A model generated the notes under the pieces. That model saw only the letters and a program-made list of their open reading frames with translations. It had not been told where the DNA came from and searched no databases. Source: Bacillota bacterium (GTDB taxonomy: Bacteria > Bacillota > SHA-98 > UBA4971). Taken from it: a stretch of 59,320 nucleotides of DNA. The DNA is taken from positions 1 to 59,320 of the forward strand of contig DUSX01000027.1 of NCBI GenBank assembly GCA_012842395.1. Direction: 5' to 3'. A program made the translations under genes and the position numbers. Below are positions 43,501-51,141 of this stretch, one piece after another. Position 1 is the stretch's first letter; each line of letters starts with the position of its first letter.

Positions 43501-44872
43501 GGGACGGGGGCGCCAGGACCTCACCCAGTTCAAGGTGGGTGGCTCGTACCCGGTGTGGCCGAATCTCACCGCACGCGTGGAGCACGCCAGCCGGGCCACG
43601 CGCCCTGCGGACATCACCCCCGGCGACGATGACGATGGCGATGCCGGGTCCGCATCCGGGGCAGGTTCGGGGTCCGTGGCCGGGGACGACGGTCTTCTCA
43701 CGGTAACGACGGACTCGGCGGGCATCTCTTGGGACTTCGGTCCCGAGGTGGACCTGGCTTACACCCTTGAGCGGATGGATCGGGCCGTCCGGGAGGGGCT
43801 GGAGGCCCAGCGGACGACCTACTCCGTCACGGTACGTGAGAGCCTCGCCGCGACGCGGCTCACCCTCGGCGCCGGGTACGAAAAGACCATCTACGACGAT
43901 TACGAGAAGCCCGCGAGCTCGTACGTCGCCCACAGCGTCAGAGGCGACGTCACCTATACGCCCATTGAGACGGTCACGCTGAGGCTGTACTATCGGTTTC
44001 CCGTGCGTGTGGTCGCTTCGGACGGGCGCGAGAAGGGGAGTCGCGACGTCGGCGGCACGCTGTCATGGGCCGACAAGCTGGGGCCCGCACGGCTGAACGT
44101 GCAGCTGTCCCAGTACTCGCGCACCGACGTCCCGCAGGATGAGACCCGGGTTCAGAGGCGCGCCGTGGCACGGGCGACCTTCGATACATTCCAGGTCCGT
44201 GCGCTGAAGCTCACACCGTCTGGGGGCGTGAGCTGGGACTACCTCGAGCCCATCCGCGGGGAAGCGCGCACGGTGCTCGCGGGCGACGCAAGATTGCGCG
44301 GGGAGCTAGCCGCTTGGCGCACGGACTTGAGGCTCAGGCGGACTGAGACCGCCTATCGCGAGTCAGAGAAGGTCAGCACTGCAAGCGAGGTGTCGGCGAC
44401 CGCGACGTACACTGGCCTCCCAAGGCTTACGCCGAGCGCGGAGACCACGTGGCGCGACTCCTCCCACACCAGCCCGACCCTGGGCGAGAGGAGGTCGACG
44501 TCCCTGGCGTCCGCGATGCGGCTGAGCTGGTCGGTCAGCGAGGCCTCGACCGACGTGTTGAGCGGCTGGCGCAACGCGACGCGTGACGCCGGGTCGGACC
44601 TCGTGACGTACGGCGTGGGCAACGACTTCACATACTCGCCGGGGAAAAAGCTCTCCACCACGCTCACTTCGTCACTGGAGCGCACGTCCGGCACGAAAAA
44701 CGACGCGGACTTCTACGAGACGAAGGCCAGAGCCGACGTGAGGGTTGACTGGCGGTTCAGCGACACGTGGCGGGCCTCGCTCAGCCTGGGGTACATCCGC
44801 GGTGTGAGCAGCGATATGAGCGAGGGGTTCAATACCTACACCGGCACGCTGAAGGTCATCGCCACCTTCTGA
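40526..44872 (+). CDS. Giant outer-membrane-like protein with an internal beta-propeller
   Basis: The protein (1,448 residues) has a Trp/Ala-rich signal segment ending near GCGAAAAEV. Residues 50-560 are rich in beta-strand patterns and include RVYLNGELLTRDVDYTIDYE, as in large Bacteroidetes and Deinococcus surface proteins. Residues about 600-900 look like two-component-regulator propeller blades (WRQYSPASGLAG, RVWVGTDAGLAM, DLYVGTPEGLMS, ALWLGGADGLYR). The C-terminal 550 residues alternate polar and hydrophobic residues like a large barrel and end TLKVIATF, a BAM-type terminal Phe. Gly/Asp-rich linkers lie near 870 and 1045. ATGs at 40544 and 40568 are alternative starts. The function is unknown; an adhesin, substrate-binding or secretion partner is possible. 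Confidence 0.72.
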   Translation: MWGWGWMRWIERAAMKESGATKGLSTLACRAVLVTLMTAAAWAWTCAWAWGGCGAAAAEVGAGLDVSGEAVWSATYAAGDPEGLKGLQGYAINTLIASQTLRLSISGQLPGGFSVTASLDNYSSSNLQLVRIDFSNETISGRFGDFAYATANPYVARRLTLRGVQVSAKLDDFTLGAIVGQVKGIPASKTFKGASSSDTTVFRHDGPYAPTREGAVLVASMGGAESYRLSGSFDPDFMEVELRLDDAVPGARRTLLDLLTNYDMAYLYRESDDDDGVVASGDLRELDRGKYTVVTAADGDHLVLRREALDVLRDEVRDLIGEYNTKNRLTGVDQKVYPFVVGSDSEEAFLEELCRDHSWLVAGLPESATKVLDNALAGYSTGRFYLLGHERIDIESVRVDVLASGTYTDADAVPGLSYTVYYDQGVVEFSFPAGAPEAYDEIRVGYSYSVTGNVYTLGISVAQGSERVYLNGELLTRDVDYTIDYEAGVLFMLREVGPQDVVKVDYEYFVGGLGVPVEYKRIFYGGSVAWQPSPGLKLAADVIRAQDLATPLVGSDRARTMPGTHTVAGVSADLKAGRLSVDADLAYSHEVFPYDDNSRRNTSNRINDALFATDDAGGEYVLFAHQNGFTSYSLADGKWRQYSPASGLAGWTVFDMAASESSGLWFFATESGLTTLDARVGPGHEAPFDRVENWRRYYESDGLPSSNTLSVAVDDDAARGRVWVGTDAGLAMASAATGTIESWEVFDQGSNPEMISEVITDLAVSEVTGDLYVGTPEGLMSFDVTTGRFVREFEGAAVMEIATLASPVGDGDVYVATDSGVRFRREPDGEWRVLAGTEGMEWNAVRAAGGALWLGGADGLYRYDGNGGNGGNGDDGGSVPERVAATAGRVITAVTGAGGVPAVEDAVWAGEEADEFYRLSIWRAARPYESFAEYPQSTTGISGEDQHRYADVPAGEHTYTGFAGAFGATFDVGVGQAYASYERVEPTFLPVGGRGRQDLTQFKVGGSYPVWPNLTARVEHASRATRPADITPGDDDDGDAGSASGAGSGSVAGDDGLLTVTTDSAGISWDFGPEVDLAYTLERMDRAVREGLEAQRTTYSVTVRESLAATRLTLGAGYEKTIYDDYEKPASSYVAHSVRGDVTYTPIETVTLRLYYRFPVRVVASDGREKGSRDVGGTLSWADKLGPARLNVQLSQYSRTDVPQDETRVQRRAVARATFDTFQVRALKLTPSGGVSWDYLEPIRGEARTVLAGDARLRGELAAWRTDLRLRRTETAYRESEKVSTASEVSATATYTGLPRLTPSAETTWRDSSHTSPTLGERRSTSLASAMRLSWSVSEASTDVLSGWRNATRDAGSDLVTYGVGNDFTYSPGKKLSTTLTSSLERTSGTKNDADFYETKARADVRVDWRFSDTWRASLSLGYIRGVSSDMSEGFNTYTGTLKVIATF

Positions 44873-45049
44873 CCGCAACCTTGCGGCCGCAAGCTGTCTC
44901 GGCCCTGTCGACGCTCGCAAAGAGTCGCTGGGGTCGCGCAAAGTGGCAACCCCGGGCTCTCGAAGTCTAGGCGGAATATCCCGTCGAGGCGGCTCATATG
45001 TAGTAGCGGACTAGTCCCGCGAGAACGAGCCGACCGGAGGCGGGCGCTT

Positions 45050-45757
45050 ATGGACGATGCCGCTGACATCCGCGTGGTGGCGGAGGAGTTCATCGAGGTC
45101 AACGAGCGCAGGAAAGAATTGGAGAAGAGGGAGGACAGCCTCAAGGAGGTCCTCGTCCGGTACTTCGAGGAGACAGGCGAGAGGCAGCTCGATACGGACC
45201 GCGGCACGGTCAGTTACCTCGAGTCCAAGAGAGTTGAGTACGACATACCGTCGCTGCGACGGGTGCTGCCTCCGCACCTCTTCGAGCTAGTAACGAAGGT
45301 CTCGGTGAACGACTCCATCCTGTCCCAGCTCGCCGGCGAGGGCAAGGTGGACGCCGCAGCCGTGGAGCAGGCAAGGAAAGTGACGATCGTCCACCGGGTC
45401 GTGGCGCAGGCGCGGCCCGTGTCGGCGGCGCCCGCGGCGCCGGCTGACCGAACGCGTGCGGTAGCGATGACGGCTTCGCCCGCGCCATCGCCCTCGCCCG
45501 CGTCCAAGCCCTCCGGGCCGGCGAAGCCCGCGAAGGCCTCAGGATCGGCGTCTGCAAAGCCTTCAAGGCCAGCGAAGTCCTCCAAGCCGACTGGACCGGC
45601 AAAACCCGCCCACCCTGCTCACCCTGCTCAACCAGCCCGACCGCCCCAACCGGCGCAACCGGCGCAGCCCGCCGAGCCCGCTCAGCCGGCCAAGCCTGCT
45701 CGGCCTCCCCGTCCAGCTCGGTCCGCTCCCGCGCGCCGCCCCGCCTCTACACGTTAG
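45050..45757 (+). CDS. Hypothetical protein, helical N-terminus and Pro/Ala/Lys-rich tail
   Basis: I do not recognise this 235-residue protein with certainty. Residues 1-45 form a charged helix (FIEVNERRKELEKREDSLKE), then a small beta-rich part (GTVSYLESKRVEYDIPSLRR) and another helical stretch to about residue 120. The arrangement resembles Gp157-like and related small phage-type proteins only in outline. The last 115 residues are Ala-Pro-Lys-Arg repeats (PAQPAQPAEPAQPAKPARPP) that should be extended or disordered. There is no signal peptide or membrane segment. It lies 177 bases after the giant barrel gene, same strand. An initiator ATG at 45050 is likely, though the ribosome site is modest. 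Confidence 0.65.
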   Translation: MDDAADIRVVAEEFIEVNERRKELEKREDSLKEVLVRYFEETGERQLDTDRGTVSYLESKRVEYDIPSLRRVLPPHLFELVTKVSVNDSILSQLAGEGKVDAAAVEQARKVTIVHRVVAQARPVSAAPAAPADRTRAVAMTASPAPSPSPASKPSGPAKPAKASGSASAKPSRPAKSSKPTGPAKPAHPAHPAQPARPPQPAQPAQPAEPAQPAKPARPPRPARSAPARRPASTR

Positions 45758-46333
45758 CCTGCGCCGCACGTTAGCCTCCCCAGAATACGGGCCGCCTCCG
45801 CGGTCGGCGCATGGTCGGCCGACAACGCGCCCGCCCGTTCGCGCCGCGTCGTCTCGTCAACATGCCCTTGACCCACGTTCAGCCAGCCCGGACCCCCGGC
45901 CTGCGTCATCTGTCCGCACTTACCGAACGCTCTCTTGGTCGAGTCTCTTGCAGCGGCCGCCGTCGGTATTAATTCCCTGCTCCGAGAATGGGAGTGGGGT
46001 GCTGTTTTCGTCCCCTCGATGGCGGCGGCAGCTGGCCGCCACGGATGACTGCCTTGAGAATAGTTGGTGGTTGCCGTTTTCATCCTCTCCATTCGATGTG
46101 GTCGGATGAGGCCGCCCGCGGGCCGGCATGGAGAACTACTTTGAAAACAGCAGTCCGTTGCCATTGTCGTCCTCTCGATGGCGCCGAGCGCAAGCCGGCA
46201 CAGACGACTTGTATGGGAACATATGGCTGCGCAGGAACTAAAATTCAAAGAGGATTTTCCCGAAACACGTAGAAGCAAAGCATTGTCACGGCATGAGAGC
46301 AGCTTTCACAGCGTGAAAGCAGAGGTGAATGCG
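45758..46333. other. Non-coding gap before the IclR gene, with degenerate tandem units
   Basis: The first part carries a direct repeat of ACGTTAGCCT (near 45750-45776). From 45981 to 46209 it contains three degenerate tandem units. From about 46210 to 46320 it is more AT-rich and probably holds the IclR promoter, which I cannot define. The frame of the next gene is open back to 46178 but shows no family similarity there. Confidence 0.45.
45981..46209. repeat. Three degenerate tandem units of 70, 87 and 72 bp
   Basis: Unit boundaries are about 45981-46050, 46051-46137 and 46138-46209. Each has a GAGAATAG/GAAAACAG-like start, then GTTGCCGTTTTCRTCCTCTC, then CGATGGCG (CGATGTGG in unit 2), a variable GC-rich part, and an end resembling GCCGGCACAGACGACT. 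The middle unit has a four-base insertion in the core plus extra sequence after it. They resemble repeated regulatory sites or a decayed repeat array upstream of the regulator gene. Confidence 0.6.
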
Positions 46334-47242
46334 ATGGACGCTCACGCGAACCGCCAGGCTGAAGCGGAGCGTGCTGGTGCTTCGAGCGGAGCGGCCCGCG
46401 AACCCGGCGATGCCGGCACGGGCGGCACGGTCGCCAGGGGCGACGCCAGCAAGGGCGACAGGGACGACAGCGTGAAGACGGTGCGTGCGGTTGAACGCGC
46501 TCTCGACATTTTGGAGTGCTTCAACTTTGACCGGCGCGAGCTCACGCTCACTGAAATCGCCCAAAGCACCCACCTGCCCTTGGCTACCGCGTACAGGCTG
46601 GTGAAGATACTGGAACGGCGCAGGTGGGTGAGAAGCATTGGAACGGGCAACCGCTATCAACCGGGGCTCAAGCTCCTTGAGGGTGGCGCGGTTGCTCTAT
46701 CCGGATTCACGCTTAGGGAAAAGGCCCAGCCCGTCCTTGACGCTCTGGCCTCCGAAACGTCTGGCACGGTGCTGATGGGTGCCGTGTATGAAGACCGGCT
46801 CGTGTACATAGACCGTCGCGACAGCAGGGCTGAGCTAAGGGTTGTATCGGCTATCGGTCAGGTGAGGCCTGTTACTTACGGCATACTTGGGAAGCTGCTC
46901 CTCGCGTACATGCCCGAGGAATACGTCAGGGGAGTGCTTGCAAAGACCCCCCTCGAAAAGCGGGGCAGCCGGAGCATTGTTTCCGAGGAGGAGTTTCTGG
47001 ATGAGCTCGCGCGCATCCGACGCAACGGGTACGCCACGGCGATAGATGAGACCATGGACGGGGTATCGGGAGCAGCGGCGCCCGTCTTTGGAATGGAGGG
47101 AAGGGTCATAGCCGGGCTCGCGGTGCTGGTCCCCACGGTGATGTGGACCGGCGAAGCGCCCGAGCGGGACCTCGAGGCGGTCCGCCGGGCTGCTGCGAGG
47201 ATATCCGAATCCATGGGATATCACGGTCAGCCGGCGCGGTGA
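46334..47242 (+). CDS. IclR-family transcriptional regulator
   Basis: The 302-residue regulator has an N-terminal Ala/Gly/Asp-rich extension of about 50 residues. The IclR winged helix-turn-helix follows (VKTVRAVERALDILECFNFD, then LTEIAQSTHLPLATAYRLVK), and then the GAF-like effector domain (GTVLMGAVYEDRLVYIDRRD, and KLLLAYMPEEYVRGVL). ATG 46334 has AGAGGTGA five bases before it. It stands directly upstream of an EPSP-synthase-like gene and a Liv-type transporter on the same strand, so it probably senses the imported compound or a product. Confidence 0.9.
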   Translation: MDAHANRQAEAERAGASSGAAREPGDAGTGGTVARGDASKGDRDDSVKTVRAVERALDILECFNFDRRELTLTEIAQSTHLPLATAYRLVKILERRRWVRSIGTGNRYQPGLKLLEGGAVALSGFTLREKAQPVLDALASETSGTVLMGAVYEDRLVYIDRRDSRAELRVVSAIGQVRPVTYGILGKLLLAYMPEEYVRGVLAKTPLEKRGSRSIVSEEEFLDELARIRRNGYATAIDETMDGVSGAAAPVFGMEGRVIAGLAVLVPTVMWTGEAPERDLEAVRRAAARISESMGYHGQPAR

Positions 47243-47367
47243 GGGCGCCTGTCTGCGTCCCAATCACTCCGTGCACCCCGCGCACGCCGCGCTCGAACCG
47301 CGCTACATTCACACACATGGACGGCCCAGAGATTGTTGAAAGAGTCGCAGGTAGGAAGGGATGTACG

Positions 47368-48654
47368 ATGAAGCTTCGGGTCACTCCAGGAAATCTTAAA
47401 GGCACTGCAAGAATCCCAGGATCAAAGTCCAACACCACCCGTGCCGTAGCCATCGCCACAATGGCCGAGGGAACCTCGGTCATCGAGAACCCGGTGCCAA
47501 GCCGGGACTGCCTATCGACATGTGAGGTCTGCCGCGGGTTTGGAGCCCAGATCGAGAACCTCCCCGATCGCTGGATCGTTACTGGCGTAGGAACCCCGCG
47601 CCTTCCCTCCAATGTGCTGGATGTCGGCAACTCAGGCACCACCCTGTACATCGTGACGGCCATGGCCGCCTTGATCCCAGACGGGTACACGGTGATCACC
47701 GGCGACTACCAGATCCGTTATCGCCCCGCCGGCCCGCTCCTTGGCAGCCTGGTCACCCTCGGCGCGACGGCGTTCTCAACCCGCGGCAACGGGAGCGCTC
47801 CGTTGGTGGTAAGGGGCAGGATAAAGGGGGGTAGCACCACGCTTCCCGGGATCAACTCGCAGTGGCTCACGCCACTCCTTCTCGCGGGGCCACTGGCCGA
47901 CGGCGCGACGGAGGTGATAGTGGAGAACTTGCAAGAGCGGCCATACATCGCGATGACCCTCGGGTGGCTCGAACGGCAGGGCATCCGGTTTGAAATGGAT
48001 GGCATGCGCTGGTTCAAGGTGTACGGCGGACAGCGGTACCGCCCCTTCCACGAGACAATCCCCGCGGACTGGGAATCGGCTTGCTTCCCGTTGGTCGCGG
48101 CGGCCATAACCGACTCGGACGTTACGATCCTCGGCATGGACACCCGTGATTATCAAGGTGACAAGGTGATCATCGACATTCTCCAAGAGATGGGCGCGGA
48201 GGTTGAGGTGCGCAACTACGGCCTCGACGGGATCCGTGTCAAGGGCGGCCGCGAGCTCCACGGGGTTGAGATCGACTGCCGCGACATCCCGGACGCGCCG
48301 CCAATCCTTGCCGTCCTTGGCACCCAAGCCAGCGGACGGACCGTCCTTCGGAACCTTGGCGCTTCGCGCCTGAAAGAGACAGACCGTAGCCGTGTCATCG
48401 CAAGAGAGCTCCGAAAGATGGGGGCGCGCATCACGGAAGAGGCGGACGCCATCATCATCGAGCGGTCTGAGCTGCACGGCGCGGAGATATTCGGCAACCA
48501 CGACCATCGTATCATCATGGCGACGGCCGTCGCCGGCCTCGTCGCCAAGGGCGAGACGGTGATCGATACAGCGGAGTATTACGCCATATCGTTCCCGACG
48601 TTCTACGAGGTCATGACCGGGCTCGGACATCCTCTGGAGAAGATCGAAGACTGA
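47368..48654 (+). CDS. aroA: EPSP synthase family protein (AroA-like)
   Basis: The 428-residue protein belongs to the enolpyruvyl transferase family that joins shikimate 3-phosphate and phosphoenolpyruvate. Conserved elements are ARIPGSKSNTTRAVAIA (Lys, Ser, Arg), VGNSGTTLY, IRYRPAGPLLGSL, IDCRDIPDAPPILAVLG with the catalytic Asp, SRLKETDRSR and NHDHRIIMATAV. Differences from E. coli are Tyr at the Arg100 position (GTTLY) and NSQ instead of SSQ. It lies between an IclR regulator and a Liv transporter rather than with other shikimate genes, so a specialised paralogue is possible. ATG 47368 has AGGAAGGG upstream; the frame is open to 47143 without similarity. Confidence 0.8.
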   Translation: MKLRVTPGNLKGTARIPGSKSNTTRAVAIATMAEGTSVIENPVPSRDCLSTCEVCRGFGAQIENLPDRWIVTGVGTPRLPSNVLDVGNSGTTLYIVTAMAALIPDGYTVITGDYQIRYRPAGPLLGSLVTLGATAFSTRGNGSAPLVVRGRIKGGSTTLPGINSQWLTPLLLAGPLADGATEVIVENLQERPYIAMTLGWLERQGIRFEMDGMRWFKVYGGQRYRPFHETIPADWESACFPLVAAAITDSDVTILGMDTRDYQGDKVIIDILQEMGAEVEVRNYGLDGIRVKGGRELHGVEIDCRDIPDAPPILAVLGTQASGRTVLRNLGASRLKETDRSRVIARELRKMGARITEEADAIIIERSELHGAEIFGNHDHRIIMATAVAGLVAKGETVIDTAEYYAISFPTFYEVMTGLGHPLEKIED

Positions 48655-48720
48655 AGCCGAACATGCCAAGTCATCGAGCAAGAGCCGCAGGCTCGAATCA
48701 AAGCAGGAGGTGTGCAGGAG

Positions 48721-49860
48721 ATGTCGAGAGTGCTGAAGAAGACGTTGCTTCCCTTGTTCCTGGTGATGCTCCTTTCGCTGTCGCTTTCTATGGGCAGCGG
48801 CGCATGGGCCGCGGGGACGATCAAGATCGGCGTGATCACACCCCTTACCGGTAACCTGGCTTCCATAGGTAACGCGGTGGCCGAAGGCATCAAGCTCGCA
48901 GTCAAGGTCGCGAACGATTCCGGAGGCGTCAAAGGCAACAAGCTCGAGCTCGTGGTGTACGACGACCGAAACGTGCCCGAAGAGGCCGTCTCTGCGGCCA
49001 AGAGGTTGATCTCGGGCGACAAGGTCCCGGTGATCATCGGTGCCGTCGGGTCCTCTCCAACGGCGGCCGTTCAGCAAATCACAATGCGGGAGCACGTGCC
49101 CCTTATAACGCCAGTCTCCATGACCCCGAAGCTCACGGAGATCGGCGATAAGTACATGTTCCGCGCGACCGCAACCGCGGCCATGAGAGAGACCGTGTTT
49201 GCCGAGTTCGTGGCCCGCAAGCTCAACGCCAAGACGGTGGCTTTCATAGCAAGCAACGAAGACCTTGGGCGTTCCACGGTCGAGGCGGCGCAGCAGGAAT
49301 ACGCGAAGTACGGAAACCCGAAGACCGTGTACACCGCGTTCTTTGAGCCCACGGCCACCGATTTCTCTGCGGAGCTCGTGAAGATCAAGGCTCTCAAGCC
49401 CGACGTTGTGTACATCGTGGCCGACTCGGTGCGGGCGTCGATCATAGTTAAGCAGCTCCGGGCGCTCAACCTCACAGGTAATATAGTAGCGTCCGCTGAG
49501 GCCGCCACCGATGAGTTCCTGCGGCTGGCAGGCCCAGCGGCCGAGGGAATATACTTCCCGCTGGACTGGTCCGTGGACTTCGACGATGCGAAGTCGGTGG
49601 AGTTCCTGAAGCTGTACAAAGCCGAATACAAGAAACTGCCCGAGACCAAGTTCGCGGTCCAGGGCTGGGAGGCGGCATGGCTCGTCATCGAGGCGCTCAA
49701 GGGCGCGAAGGACTACACGCCGGCGAGCGTGCGTGACGCCCTGAGCAAGGCCACCTTCGATGGGCCGCGCGGTCATCTCTGGTTCGACGAGAAGGGTCAG
49801 GTCCAGATCGACAGCCGGATCGCCGTGGTGAAGAACGGTAAGTTCGTCATCTCCAAGTGA
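48721..49860 (+). CDS. livJ: Liv-type ABC transporter substrate-binding protein
   Basis: This 379-residue type I periplasmic binding protein feeds the LivHMGF complex downstream. The signal peptide ends SMGSGAWAA before GTIKIGVITPLTGNLA and lacks a lipobox, so the mature protein is likely soluble. Core motifs include NDSGGVKGNKLELVVYDD and VPLITPVSMTPKLTE. The ligand may be a branched-chain amino acid, another amide or an aromatic acid; the AroA-like gene upstream hints at the last. ATG 48721 follows AGGAGGTG eight bases upstream; an in-frame GTG at 48712 lies within that site. Confidence 0.88.
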   Translation: MSRVLKKTLLPLFLVMLLSLSLSMGSGAWAAGTIKIGVITPLTGNLASIGNAVAEGIKLAVKVANDSGGVKGNKLELVVYDDRNVPEEAVSAAKRLISGDKVPVIIGAVGSSPTAAVQQITMREHVPLITPVSMTPKLTEIGDKYMFRATATAAMRETVFAEFVARKLNAKTVAFIASNEDLGRSTVEAAQQEYAKYGNPKTVYTAFFEPTATDFSAELVKIKALKPDVVYIVADSVRASIIVKQLRALNLTGNIVASAEAATDEFLRLAGPAAEGIYFPLDWSVDFDDAKSVEFLKLYKAEYKKLPETKFAVQGWEAAWLVIEALKGAKDYTPASVRDALSKATFDGPRGHLWFDEKGQVQIDSRIAVVKNGKFVISK

Positions 49861-50159
49861 ACACGGTGAAGGCGATCTCAGGGAAGGGGAAGGCCTGGAG
49901 GCGACCTCACCGAATCTAAGGGACCGCATTGTTGTTGCCGGGCGGGGGGCAGGGGATGAAGCAGCGGGGGGCCGCATCCGCGTGGCGGGCCGCGTGGCGG
50001 GTGCGGCGGGCGGGTGCGGCGCCCCCTGCTGCCCGGCGCTGCTGTCCTCGTCCGTATCGTGGTCCGTATCGTGTCCCGGCCGGCGCTCTTTCCGGGCTGC
50101 CTCCGTGCCAACAGTGCAGCGGCGCGGACCATGCGAAAGTGTGAAAGAAGGGATCCTTT
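49861..50159 (+). other. Gap between livJ and livH with a long hairpin
   Basis: This 299-base, very GC-rich gap separates the binding protein from its permease. GCAGCGGGGGGC (49961-49972) can pair with GCGCCCCCTGCTGC (50019-50032) with one mismatch, enclosing GTGGCGGGCCGC-type repeats. Like the hairpin after the sugar-binding gene, it could let livJ be expressed more than livHMGF. No promoter is evident. Confidence 0.45.
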
Positions 50160-51035
50160 GTGTTTTGGCTCCTGGCGCAACAGACACTGAACGGCCTGGT
50201 CATGGGGCTCGTATATGCGCTCCTAGCGCTGGGGCTCACCATCAGCTTCGGCATTGGGCGCGTCATCAACTTCGCCCATGGGGAGCTGTACATGCTCGGT
50301 GCGTTCTTCACATATCTCGCAGCTGAACGGGTCGGCTATCTCGGCGGGATAGCGGTTGCTCTCGTGGCGATGGCCATAGCCGGAGTGATGACAGACCGCT
50401 TGGTCCTGCGGCCACTAAGGAACCGCCGTGCATCCATCTGGGCCCCGTTCCTCGCCACCCTGGCCGTCTCACTCGTCGTCCAGAACGGCGCGCTTGCGGT
50501 GTTCGGTCCGGACCCGTACCTCCTCAGCTCCCCTTACGCTTACGAGCCTATCGTCCTGGCGGGGCTCGTGATTACAAAGCAGGATATCCTCATCGCAGTC
50601 GTGGCCGGCCTTGCAACCTTGCTGCTTACCGTGTTCATCAAGCGCGGGAAATACGGGCTCGCCATGCGGGCCGTGGCGCGAGACCGGCAGACCGCTGCCT
50701 TGATGGGCATCGATATAGATCGCGTTTACATTCTGACGTTCGGCCTCTCCGCTGCGCTCGCGGGGCTCGCCGGGGCGCTCGTGGCACCGAAGGCCACGGT
50801 CGACCCGTTCATGGGGCGCATGGCTCTCCTTAAGGGGCTATCCGTGGTGATCCTGGGCGGGCTCGGGAACATCCCCGGTGCGATCCTCGGCGGCCTGGTG
50901 CTGGGCGTGGCCGAGGCGCTGGGCGCGGGGTTCATCTCCGCAGCCTACAAGGACGCCATCGGCTACGCGCTCATGGTGTTGGTGCTTCTCTTCCGGCCCG
51001 AGGGCCTGTTGGGCCGCAGGATGAGGCGCGCGTAG
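50160..51035 (+). CDS. livH: Liv-type ABC transporter permease LivH
   Basis: The 291-residue membrane subunit begins FWLLAQQTLNGLVMGLVYAL and contains the family motif GIGRVINFAHGELYMLGAFF. The cytoplasmic loop GLAMRAVARDRQTAALMGID is conserved, as is GGLGNIPGAILGGLVLGVAE near the end. It starts with GTG after AGAAGGG. It forms the translocation pore together with LivM. Confidence 0.93.
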   Translation: MFWLLAQQTLNGLVMGLVYALLALGLTISFGIGRVINFAHGELYMLGAFFTYLAAERVGYLGGIAVALVAMAIAGVMTDRLVLRPLRNRRASIWAPFLATLAVSLVVQNGALAVFGPDPYLLSSPYAYEPIVLAGLVITKQDILIAVVAGLATLLLTVFIKRGKYGLAMRAVARDRQTAALMGIDIDRVYILTFGLSAALAGLAGALVAPKATVDPFMGRMALLKGLSVVILGGLGNIPGAILGGLVLGVAEALGAGFISAAYKDAIGYALMVLVLLFRPEGLLGRRMRRA

Positions 51036-51141
51036 CCAAGGCCGAGGAGACGAGGGGAGGGCGTTGCGCCCGGACCCTGACGCGGACCGGGGTTCAGGAA
51101 TGAACTCGAGGCAGTTGAGGCAGAAACGAGGGTGAAACGTC

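Noticed and set aside
44880-44893. Palindrome CTTGCGGCCGCAAG just after the giant barrel gene
   Set aside because: It has no loop and no T tract, so it is neither a convincing terminator nor a recognisable operator.
45981-46209. Interpretation of the three tandem units as a CRISPR remnant
   Set aside because: Only three units of unequal length exist, without an identical repeat or cas genes. A regulatory or generic repeat explanation needs fewer assumptions.
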